Of a stretch of 64,000 nt of DNA, positions 24,551-35,508 are shown in pieces. Under the pieces are notes generated by a model, which was not told the origin of the DNA, searched no databases, and saw only the letters and a list, made by a program, of their open reading frames with translations. Source of the stretch: Monilinia fructicola (Eukaryota; Ascomycota; Leotiomycetes; Helotiales; Sclerotiniaceae). The position numbers and the translations under genes are program-made. Location of the stretch: NCBI GenBank assembly GCA_008692225.1, contig VICG01000005.1, positions 1,583,001 to 1,647,000 of the forward strand. The letters run 5' to 3'. Numbering within the stretch: the first letter of the stretch is position 1; each line of letters starts with the position of its first letter.

Positions 24551-27500
24551 CAGAATATGAAAAGGTGGAGCATAAGGTACGTAACCACATAGTCAGATAG
24601 AACACCAGATATAATTCGAAGATTATTTATGGATAGGAGGAACGTATATACTGGGTGTACTCTGTTTGTTCTCTTGAAGCTTCTACTGCCCCAAATCAAA
24701 CAACGAGGGAGAAACTGAGAGTTTTAGACATCTTGTAACTGCTATACCAGAGTCTAACTACTGTAGCCTTCGCCAAATTCATATTGAGATCTATTCCTCA
24801 ATGTTTTTGCTGTAAAACACCGAGATCTCCTCAATCAAAGTCTAATAAATATGCAAACTTTTTCGAGGGTATCATTAGAATCAAACAAAATTCGATTCGT
24901 AAACAATTTCAATAGTGTATACTTTCCAAGTCCTTCAAGCTTCATGTACTTCTACTGGTTCTACAGTCAGATACCGCCTGAATCCATATTTACCGCTCAT
25001 TGAATCACAAGATGCGCAAGGTTTTGGTCCCATTATTGGTCGAGATAGATCCTCGTGCCAAATTTTGCACATCTGAGATTTTAATGCCTAACTATGGCTA
25101 GTCAGATGAAGATGGTCTTAATTTACTAAGCTGTTGCATATGTGAGAAGTTAAGTTCTATATCTGATGGAAATCTACAATTTCAAACTTTCATGCTCTAA
25201 GTTGGTGCACTAACTCGCGAAATACCTCCAAGATCTTTAAGCTGCGCAACGCCACCGTGATTATATTTCGGGAAGCAAATGCAATCTATCTTCTTACTTT
25301 AGCCGCATTATATTCTCCTAGCCTCAAAATCAACATAACACGCATAGTTCCCCTTAACAATAGTCCATTAAGTAGTGCGAAACTTTAAGTTATCCTACAG
25401 GCTATAGGTTCAAAACACCGAATGTTTTTCTTTTCAGCTGAGAACTCTACCCCATGATCCCTCTCACTATTACTGATTCAACCTTTTACGCAGATCACCG
25501 TCCACAAAAGATACCTTGCAGCAATCAAGAAAACCGAATTCCCTTCCTCAAACCTCAGTATGACAGATTTTGTATTACAGTCCTGAATGTTGGGTCTGGC
25601 AAGCCATACTGACAGTACGAGGTGGTTGAGTTAGAAACATCAAAACTACAGGCCAGGAACTTCATAAAATCGAATAAAGACATGACAATATGATGGGGTG
25701 CAAGATATTACAATGGTCTGGCAACTTTGGGAGTCGTAATCGAGAAAGCAGTGAGTTTTGAATCGGCATCGAATCAAAGCACGCGGTTATCATTGCGGTT
25801 CTACGCGTCTCTATGTGAACCTCGATACTTTCAATTTTCTACCTCTTATTCAAAGAAGTCACTGATAGACTTGTGAATGCCCTCGAGTTTGAAGAATATA
25901 AGCCACTTTTTATCCAAGGTAATATGGTGAAATTTCCATTTCAATTCGAACTCTAATGGTGCCACAGTGTTTGTACGCAGATCTCATTGACAACCATCTG
26001 TTGAAAGATCAAACAGTTGTGGAAATTCCTCAAATTCTACATCTGTGTTTAAACCTAGATTCACATCTTGCGCCCAACAGAGAGCAGACTGGACAGGTAA
26101 GTGTTGAATTTCTCTCAAGATATTGAAAAAGTATTATTTATTGGCGATAGAAACTTATCCAGATCACAAACTCCTCTCATACACAAAAACAAGAATAAAG
26201 GCAGAAGTTCGAAAATTTTGCATTTCATGGTTAGGACCACAACACCCATACAATCTCGGCTACCCGAAGTCTTTAGCGAGCCCCTCATTCCCTGTACCGA
26301 GCCTACACCACATAGTACCTCACATGCTACCATATCAATATTCACCAACAACACTCATATCAATCACTATCACATACAAACAGCACATATATTCAGTCAG
26401 GGACATGAAATCTCTTTTCAAAGATAAAAAATTTGGTATTCGCATTTTGGGTCACAAGCTCTTCACGTGCAACTACCTACCTAGGTACAGGTACGTAAGG
26501 TGACTCTTGTTCAATCATAGAGACAAATTTTTACCAAGAGCCACATGTTTGAAACTCGCATTCCCTCTCTTCAGATGTATCAACCTTTGTTCTCAGGATA
26601 AGAAATGGGATATATGGAATTATTTGAGACTGGCAGGGATAGCTGAGCAGGTAGGGCACCAGCCTGTTTGACCTGATTTGCATTCACACAGGCTAATTCA
26701 CCACGCCTCAACCTCTGATAACTGAATCAACTGCTAACAGATCTTATTGCATTTGTTCTTTGTGTCTGCATTTACTTTCTCAATACAGCTGTCTGTCAAC
26801 CTTATCTCTTCACTTTCTTCCTTCCAGATCATTCAGGAAATTGACTACATGCATATGCATCCTTTTGGATCAAGTGTCGTCCAAGCTCTGCACATGCTGA
26901 GATCATGCATGTTGAGAAGAACCAAACAAATCTCTTTAATCAGAGCTTTGCACCAAACAGAGGTTAGTTCATCCCCGAAATGTTTTTCTTCTTTCATGTC
27001 ATCAGCCAACAGAGCTTGTCTTGTGTGCACAGTCCTACAACAAAGCTCTTGATTTCCACCCCTATATCCTGTTTGACGCTCGGGCCATACTACCACAAGT
27101 TCTTTGAGGGCCCGAGCACCCTACCAACCAATCACCAACGATACAGGAACGAATACCTACCTAGATAGGGTAGTTATAGATTTGTTGCAGATCTAACATG
27201 ACCGATATTGAAAGCTCTCGGCAAGTAGACAAATATCAACTGCAATGCAACAAAAATGAAAGTCAAGACAAATGAAGATGGCACTTGGGCTGTATGAAAA
27301 GATTGCTTGGGGGACAGTAGAAGGCATGTTTTGAGGCTGAAAGTTAAGTTTGCTGATAGTTATCAGCGATTGATTGAATTGTTAACTGATGTGAAAGAAG
27401 ACAGTGTTTCTTTCGATTTCAGATCAATATTTGTAGGTAGAATTGAATGTTCACTGCAGATTTATGATAGGACAGTGCAAATTTGGAAATAACTTGCAGG

Positions 27501-30429
27501 TTTTGGTAAGTCTTGTACACCTAAAAGAGAGAGTGTGAGTGTCTCTGAAACTAGAGATCCTGTAGCGAGTTTGTGACTTCATTTGCAACTTCCCAAGTAC
27601 CTAGGAATAAAACCCTGGACCTATGGCTTGGAAGGATATAATGACCATTGCTTGTTGCCATGGATTACACTTGCTCAATGAGATTTCTCATCCTCGACTG
27701 GAGTCTCGCACCGATCTGAAGAAACAAAACAGCGTAGGAGTGGCGCTTGATGAACCACGGTGAGGTTCTATTATGAGAGTAGAGCGCTCTCATTTTATCT
27801 CTGTGGCTATAAAAGCTCTAGCAAACAATGATAATTTGCTATAATCAGAACAGATCAAGGATATATGGGACAGCAGTTACTATATTCTGGTGATCGCAGT
27901 AATCCAACGACGCTGGATATCTATGGCTAGTGCGGAACCCGACCAAATTGGTAAAGCAAATTACCATCTTGATCGAAGCCGCATACACCATTCGAGAGTA
28001 GAGACTCAGTGTCTAGGTAAACAGGTGGTCGTTTCAAACTGCCAGTGCTTTTTCTGAATGCTCCTGATGAGTGATTACCACTGCCCTCTATATTTGAAAG
28101 TGGTTTCATTCCCCAACTTTAGATTCGAAAGTGGATTCGAGATATGGTGCACCTATTCACAATTAGATACTAAAATAATCGACGCGTTTCTAAGTCTCCA
28201 CCCTCTCTTGGAATTGGTCAAATCTCTCCCAGACCACAGCTAAGAAGACTTGATGCTCTATACCAGAAAATAAAATTTGTGGCTTATATCTTCCCAGGCA
28301 TCTCTTGCATTTTCCCTTGATGAGCACCTGGATTGACGATTTCACATTCTCTCAAGCTTAGAAAGAGATGAAAGTATATAATACAGATTTCTCTTTCTCT
28401 TTTTCCAACGCATTCTCTGCATTAACGCACATCCTTAACTGGAGGATTTCCCTTGCTGGCAGTATATAGGAGTATCTCACACATGTGAAGTCTGGCAACC
28501 CAAAATTCTAGACCATGATCAATCACTTGATAGCAAGCTCTTAAGACATTGCCCGGACACTCCTTAGCCTTGATAGTAGATTCTCATGTTTAGCATGATA
28601 GCTTGCAGCTCATGATAGATATTACCAAAGAATGATCCAGTGAAGACCGGGTGAGATCATGCGAGGCTTGGCTCCCTCTGAGAAGTTCTGTATCAAAATA
28701 ATATAGCCTTCGATTCGACGGGTATGAAAGCCATCACATGAAAAAAACACGAAACATTCAACTCGTGGAAGAGACAGAATTCTTGCCATCCCCCCCGTAG
28801 AGATATGACCAGATGCGAGACGTATCGTTCCATCATTATTGAGTACTCATAAGATTCACTCCACAGCATCTGGCATTATTCAAAAGTAGTTTATATGAAC
28901 TATTTAATATTATAGTCTCATATAATATCTTGGAGCATGCTGAGAAATAATGGCCATAAAAAGACTCTATGTGGAGATAAGAGTTAAGTAAAAGGGGTGA
29001 ACCCACTACAGCTCGACAAGGACATGCAAAATTCAATTCGAAAGTTAGACCCCTCCCAATCGATCCCACAAATATCAAGCTTCTGTATGTGTTTGTACCG
29101 GTTACGGAAGTATGCAGGCAATACGATAATTCAGGGGCCGTTGCATGCATGTTGCAAGTATGGATCCGCACCTCGCCCCGAGAGTTATTCGGCAGGTGTT
29201 ACCTTAAAGTGGAGATAAGCACCAAGTTATGAATTTAGATACTGTGTTTCACGCCATGTAGAAAGAAGTGTCACATCATTGCAAATGCTGGAGTTCAATT
29301 TATAGAAGGTATTCCATTAAGTAGATTAGGCAATTTATGCCGGGAGGACGAAGTCTACTGGAAAAGACAGACGCGTTTTCACCATCTCGCTATCTAAATA
29401 TCTCAAGATCTTGGGTCTTGCTGCTGCTACTACAATCCACCAATACATCAAATTCCAAATAAAATCAAGTGCCATCCCAAAACTTCCAACTTATGATCAA
29501 GCCCATTTCCACCCATCCCAAGCCTATATCGAAAAGTAGAGAGTGATTCTTTGATGAATGACGAACCAATTGGTGGTTTCTGTTACTGCATTGATCGTTG
29601 GGTTGATAGTTGCTATAATTCTTGACTGAGCTTTCGATAAGAGGATTTTTGAGGTCGTCATTGGGTATTTGATTAAAGTTTTGAGCATTGCTTTCACCGC
29701 TCAACTGTATCGAATTTTGATCAAGTTTCATGAAGTGTGTAGTGCAACTTTTTGGTTCGAAAGGGTGTACCGATATGCCAAAGGGGGAGTCCTTCGATCG
29801 AATTTCCAGTCCTCTTGTAGAATTCATCCCTAAAGCCCATCTATCTACTCAAGCAGTACATTTATCCCAACAATCCGCAAGCAGCAAACCCGCCTAAGCA
29901 ACGATACCATCTTCGTAGCAAACCCAATCAAGATGCCGAACCACTAGAACAAGCGTAGCATGAGTGCGTTTCACCAACCATCCTGACCCAATGAAGAAAT
30001 ACTAATCATCAGTGATAACCTTCCAAAACAACCATGTAAGACCTCTCTAACAGTTCAGAACAAACAAGCGGTGCAGCACTGACAAAGCCCGAAGACCTCG
30101 AAAGAGCTGTCCTACCAGATGCCCAGTCACCGCTGACTTGATAAAACGAAAGGCCGCACGTCCCACCCACGACCCCGGCGCGACGTAACAAGCTCCGGAG
30201 AACAAGCTACCCGTGCCCAAGGTATCACTGGACAGTAAGATAGACCAATCAAGAAACCTGCTTCAGACCTAAGTCATCCACAAATCCCCTCGATATCTCG
30301 TCACTGATTGTCTCACTACTGCCTCAGCATCAACTAGCGATATTGAAGAGACTCTAGAGATCTCTTTAAGAGCCCCCGAAGGAGCCCCATCAGAAGACCT
30401 CACACTACCCCAGTCGAGAAAGCCACGGA

Positions 30430-30825
30430 GAAGCTCGATGAGCTACCCCAAGGTAGCTCGTTGAGCGACTCGTTGAATTCTCAATCGGTGCAGCAAGAAG
30501 AACAATCAGAAATCACAAAGAAGTCCATTGAGTCACCCAAAGGCGACTCGTTGGACGACTCTGGACCTCAACATGAACTTCACCTGAGAAACTTCAGTCC
30601 CAGCTCCGAGAAATCTCATCAAGGATCCCGAAGGAAACCTATCCGAAAATTTCTACCGATCCACTCAAGAAATCCGCAAAGAAGCTCGCTAAGCTACCCT
30701 AAGGCAGCTTATTGAACGACTCATTGGATTCTCATTTGGATTGGCAAGAGGAACCATCAGAACTCTCAGAGAAGTCCAGTGAGCTACCCGAAGGTTACCC
30801 ATTGAAAAACTCGTTGAGCTCATAG
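30430..30825 (+). repeat. Degenerate protein-coding repeat, consensus ELPxGSSLxDSLxS
   Basis: At least four related copies are visible with cores at 30440, 30530, 30691 and 30781: DELPQGSSLSDSLNS, IESPKGDSLDDS, AKLP-stop-GSLLNDSLDS and SELPEGYPLKNSLSS. Cores are 90 bases apart for the first and last pairs and 161 for the middle pair. The third copy carries an in-frame stop. Weaker relatives lie near 30375 (APEGAPSEDL) and 31003 (ESPEGVS). At DNA level each core forms a short inverted repeat around CCAAGG. Confidence 0.6.
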
Positions 30826-31277
30826 GAAACCTCATCTGAAACCTTCGTCTGACTAGAAGACCGAACAACAGGTCAAAACGCAAGTTCACCATCCCCGCCT
30901 CAGCATCACCGAAGTGACCGAACAACGGATCATTGGATCTCTTCCTGGTCTAGGACCGGCATCTATTTTCGCCAGTCGACAATCTCAAGAGGACCTATCA
31001 GAGTCTCCCGAAGGAGTCTCAACAAGGACCTCCAATAAGATTGACGACTTTTGAAAATCGATAACCAATCTTTCGACCGTGGAAGTCAACCGCAAGAATC
31101 TTCCACCAGACAAACATCCCTACAAACAGTACCCTCCATCGGGCATCGCTGCTGCAGTTCGGCCTGAAAGGCAGGTCGGAACGAAAGAAGACAAAGAAAC
31201 GGCTACTCCGGTACGACACTAGTCGTTCACCATCAATGCAGTAACAAGTCCCGCGTCTTCCAAACTTAGAACTGACT

Positions 31278-31310
31278 TAACCCCATGAGGTGTTTCCACA
31301 CTCAGGCAGT
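31278..31310. repeat. 33-bp direct repeat, copy 1
   Basis: This 33-base segment, starting TAACCCCATGAGG and ending CACTCAGGCAGT, recurs without mismatch at 32035-32067, 757 bases downstream. Surrounding sequence is not obviously repeated. Confidence 0.9.
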
Positions 31311-32034
31311 AGCACAGACTAAGAATCTGGACAACGAAAAATGCCATAAGAACCACGTCGCCAAGGTTCCTTGCTTTTTAACAGGACGGACATTGCCTCA
31401 GCGCCGACACAACTCCGCCCGTTGATTGGCCGACCAACAATAACAGAACGAATCTGCTGCCCTAATTTCGTCTCAGTGCCCGGGGGTTGAACGACGAAAT
31501 CCCTGAGTGGACTGAGAAGAGAAGTCTCAGCACGTCCATTTATCAACCCTCAGGAGCAGGTAGACGCCGAACAGCTTCTCCGCAGCTACACCTGCAGTTA
31601 AACCCGCTAAGGTATAACTAAAAAGGTGGATAGAAAAGTAACTATCAACTAGCTTCTCAAAGCCCCCACGCAGAACAATGAAACAAGACTTCAACTCACG
31701 CCATGCCTCTACCTTAGGCTGGAGTTACCAGGTGGAAATGACTGAACTTGAACGATAGGTTTCTCCCTAAGAACGGGAAGAGCTGTTGAGTCCGCGCTTT
31801 GGACTCATGACGTGCTTCCTCACTAGGAAAGACTTACGCAGCGCAATGGAGTAGGTAAACCTGAGAGTGTGCCTTCGGAATTCTCCTCATACAGACAATA
31901 CACTATACCCACGGCACTCCATTGCTCCGAGAACAAAGTAGGTTGAGATTTCTGCAAACCGTATCCAGGTATGCAGGTTCTAACTAAACAATAAGAGCCC
32001 TCGAGAGGCGCGCACAGCAATCAGGATCTAAATC

Positions 32035-32067
32035 TAACCCCATGAGGTGTTTCCACACTCAGGCAGT
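32035..32067. repeat. 33-bp direct repeat, copy 2
   Basis: Exact second copy of 31278-31310 in the same orientation. Such preservation in a decayed region suggests either recent duplication or that both belong to a younger insertion. Confidence 0.9.
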
Positions 32068-32842
32068 GACCAATCCAAGAGAGTGTTGGATACGCTACGC
32101 CTCCTTCATCAAGCCAAAACTTATCATTTACCTTACTGCACTTTGTTCTGGGTAGCTTTCCATATTGCTCCACAGGTCATCAACAGCTCTTGCAGACAGA
32201 TTGAATGAGTTTCACATTACGCTTTGTCCCGGTGACTCGACGTATTGCTAGACTCCTGCCTGCGCCAACTGAAAGTTAATGAAGTATCAATGACTAGCTT
32301 CTCAGTTGGGAAGAAATCTTGGCATCAGGTCTATACGGCAAGCCTAACTCCCAAGGAAGTAGAGCGCCTTATAGCCTTTTCGGGCTACAAGTCCTGCTAG
32401 AGGCTTCTGCTTTCATTCACTAGTACCCCGCAAGCCGCACCGCCAGGGATGTAAGGGCTCCCCACGAAAGCATCTGCGCTGGCATCTGCGATCGTAGGTC
32501 AGGCTAGGATCTCTATGACCGGCGACAACGTCGCAGCAGCCACTTTGAGGTCTTCCCTTCTCCACAAGTCACATCACTACCATTATCAGCCCGTACAAAT
32601 GATCAGAGTGCTAAAAGGTACTGTCGAGCGTTATCGCGTACGATAAAATTCAATTTATCGTACACTCAGTTAGCCAGTACCCGTAGCTCTAAGATCAAAT
32701 GCGATGAACGTGGATCATGCTATTGTATTCGAATGGAGCTATGCAAATTGGAAAATTAGACTGAATGAGTATTGAAGCCCATAGAAAGTTGATTGTGAGA
32801 GTTGAGGATCTGTTACCCTTGCGCCTATGATATTTTGAGGGG

Positions 32843-33186
32843 TGTCACAATTAAGGAACTACGCCGGCAAATATCAATAAGTCGCGGGTATCAACCAAGG
32901 TACAGTAGCCCCAAAGTCCCACAAGATCAAGCCCACAACACACAATTATTTCCTTAGAATTAGAGATCAAGAAATTGAGTTCAGAAGAACAAAAAATCAT
33001 AACCAACACCCACAAAAGCCTACACCCCACAATGATCTCTAATTCACGGAAGTAAAGTGCTTGCGCTGCGAGCAGATCTGAACCATCGGTTCATAAAGCC
33101 AGCATCCCACAACAGATCTTCAACTCTCACAGATTCACAATCAAGGAGCAACAAAAACTTAAATAGAATCATAAACCTCATACACA
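32843..33186 (+). mobile_element. Putative LTR, ~344 bp, TGT...ACA ends
   Basis: The segment starts TGTCACAATTAAGG just after a purine tract (TTGAGGGG) and ends ...CATACACA. A possible TATA-like CTTAAATAG precedes the end. It would be the 3' LTR of the element to its left. No second LTR copy lies in the window, so the borders are inferred only from TG/CA ends and the neighbouring purine tract. A solo LTR is equally possible. Confidence 0.4.
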
Positions 33187-34025
33187 TTGGCCGAGCCATC
33201 ACCGTCGAGCGTCAACACACACTTATTTAATTCAATGAAATGAATACCGACATGGCTTTCGAGGACAAGGTCCTTTCCAGTGCATATTTTCTTGCATTTC
33301 TCACTACATGTAAAGCTTATGTGATAAGACACAGCTTTCTGTAATGATGAGATTGAGAAATTGTGGCTGTACGGTTTACTTGCATCACGATGAATCTTGA
33401 TGCAGTTGTACTGGAAGCAATCGTAGAACAGCAGTTCTTCGACACACAAGATCTTCTACTCAATTGAATTGAAGCGTAAATGTACTCGGCAAGCTGGATT
33501 TACCATACAATAGATTCCCCACAGAAGATGAAACTTTGTACGGCTTGAGGTATTAGCATTGTTCATTTTATCGTATGTAGTAGGGAGGAGGAAAACGATG
33601 TATTATTCAACGTACCATTTCAATACGGGGAGCAGCAGTACGCTGCTCCCAAGATAGACATATCATTCAAGTTCAACAAATCCATACATTACTGGATATC
33701 CAACCACCGAATAGTTGACACGAAATAAGCTTCCGCCGCCGATAGAACTTACTCGCGTCTCAGACTGCCAACCCTCTCTTACACCACTGAAATGAATGAC
33801 TAACACTTCAGAATAGCAATCTCCACGGGACATTCAGATTGGCTACTCAGCCGCTCTAGCTACAAGTTCCAGCACTCGTTATCCTGAAGGGGAATGCTAT
33901 TTAGATGTCACGTGCTACTCAGCACATCACCAAATACCAACGCACAAAACAGAGAAAGGAAAGATTAAATCAAGAAAAACAGGAATCGGAATTATTTAAA
34001 GATTTTTGTCGAAGAAGATGGTTGT

Positions 34026-34118
34026 TGAAGGAGATTATCGTCGGAGGAGATTATCATCGAAGGAGATTATCGTCGAAGGAGATTGATAGAAGGAGATTGG
34101 TAGAAGGAGATTGTTGTC
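34026..34118. repeat. 16-bp degenerate repeat, unit AAGGAGATTATCGTCG
   Basis: About six copies of AAGGAGATT followed by a variable ATCGTCG or GATAG tail. Confidence 0.8.
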
Positions 34119-34971
34119 AAACATCATCGTTCACGAAGGATACCACCATTGAAGGTTATTTTTGCTGCAGAGTGAGCTGGAAGTGAGCTGGAAGCGAGAT
34201 GCTTGTGTTGAGGAAAAGTGACATGAGCCTTGCTCGAATGAGATGCAGCATTGATAATCGTACAAGAAGTGTATCTTCGGAGATTTGGAAGTATAATGTA
34301 GGTAGTTGAGACTTGAAGAATTGTACGATATTTAATGCTTGTTTGAAGAAGCGGTGTTGCAAATTGAATTGTACAAGTATAATTTGGAGGCTAAGTTGAA
34401 TTTTTGTGGGAGGTATCAGATTGATATTATAAAAGGTGTGTTCGAGAGACAAGTCTGTTTGAACGAATGCATCGGAGCTTGCGATAGGATATGAAGCTTG
34501 CGTAGCAAGAATTGGATGCTGAAAAGGAGAAGTCAAGTGATTGGTTTTAATTTCCAGAGAGTGACGTCTTATTTTCGTGAAGGAAAGTATTGGCAGAGAA
34601 TTACATCGCTTGATTAAGTAGGACAGTACTGCAGGATAGAAATCAGTAGTTGGATCAAGGAAGAAATAAGAATTAATATTTGCAGTACCACAATAAGTAC
34701 AATACCCGTGAACGTACTTGATGGGAGAAGAGATACCAATCAGAATGGGAAGACTGATTGTATCTCGATGGTGGAATGATGTGGCAGATTGAAGTATCTG
34801 TTAAAGAAATTTGCTTGAGATGGTGAAAACACAGGACTGCGAGACAAAGTCAGTAAATAGCACGAAGATACACTCTAATATCTACTTAGTAGGCTTGCAG
34901 TACCATAAGAAGCATGTGTAAATGACTATAGAATGATGATGCTTGAAGAAATGGAAGAATTGATTGTATTT

Positions 34972-35035
34972 CGATGGAAGATGGAAGAATGTCGATGGAA
35001 GAATGTCGATGGAAGAATGTCGATGGAAGAATGTC
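34972..35035. repeat. 14-bp tandem repeat, unit GATGGAAGAATGTC
   Basis: Four near-identical copies in direct succession, with a partial copy at the left edge. Confidence 0.9.
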
Positions 35036-35439
35036 GTGGTCAAGTGGCAGATTGAACTTTTATTTTTTCAAGAAGCGCAACGCGCGACTGTGTGGTGAAA
35101 GTCAGTAATTAAATGGAAGCACAAATATGGTAAATCTTACATAGCAGTGTCGAATGCATTAGTTGATGGAGTTATCGATGTAATTACTGACGGAGGAGCG
35201 TTGCTTGAGATACTGTTGATGAGAAATATGTTGTATTGAAGAGTCGTTGGAGTTGAAAGCTAACGCGACGAGCCACTGATTGCAGCCCGCCTCACTCTTT
35301 TAATCTTGAACGTAGTTATCATAGAGAATAAAAAGCTGATGAGTAGTTGAAGATGGAATTATATGATCAGTTTGAGTTATCTAAAAAGTCTCGAGATGGT
35401 TTTGATGGTTTTGATGCCTTGGATCTTGATAGAGAAAAG

Positions 35440-35508
35440 AGGAGGAGGAAGAGGAAGAGGAAGAGGAAGAGGAAGAGGAAGAGGAAGAGGAAGAGGGGGA
35501 GGAGGAGG
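35440..35508. repeat. GAGGAA hexanucleotide repeat
   Basis: About ten copies of GAGGAA or GAGGAG, giving spurious Arg/Lys or Gly/Arg frames on the plus strand. Confidence 0.9.

Larger units (their letters stand above)
29850..32842 (+). mobile_element. Probable degraded LTR-retroelement internal region
   Basis: This stretch is GC-richer than the flanking desert. It contains frames that read well but break, for example Lys/Glu/Ser-rich sequence at 30400-30600 and LSTVEVNRKNLPPDKHPYKQ near 31070-31130. It ends in a purine-rich tract (TTGAGGGG) directly before the TGTCAC start of an LTR-like segment, as a polypurine tract would. I could not identify gag, protease, reverse transcriptase or integrase motifs, so the assignment is inference from layout. 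A decayed host repeat-protein gene is the alternative. Confidence 0.35.

Noticed and set aside
29465..29827. Minus-strand 120-codon frame near 29.5 kb
   Set aside because: Composition is Asn/Ser-rich and AT-driven, with no domain, splice sites or leader, so it is likely chance.
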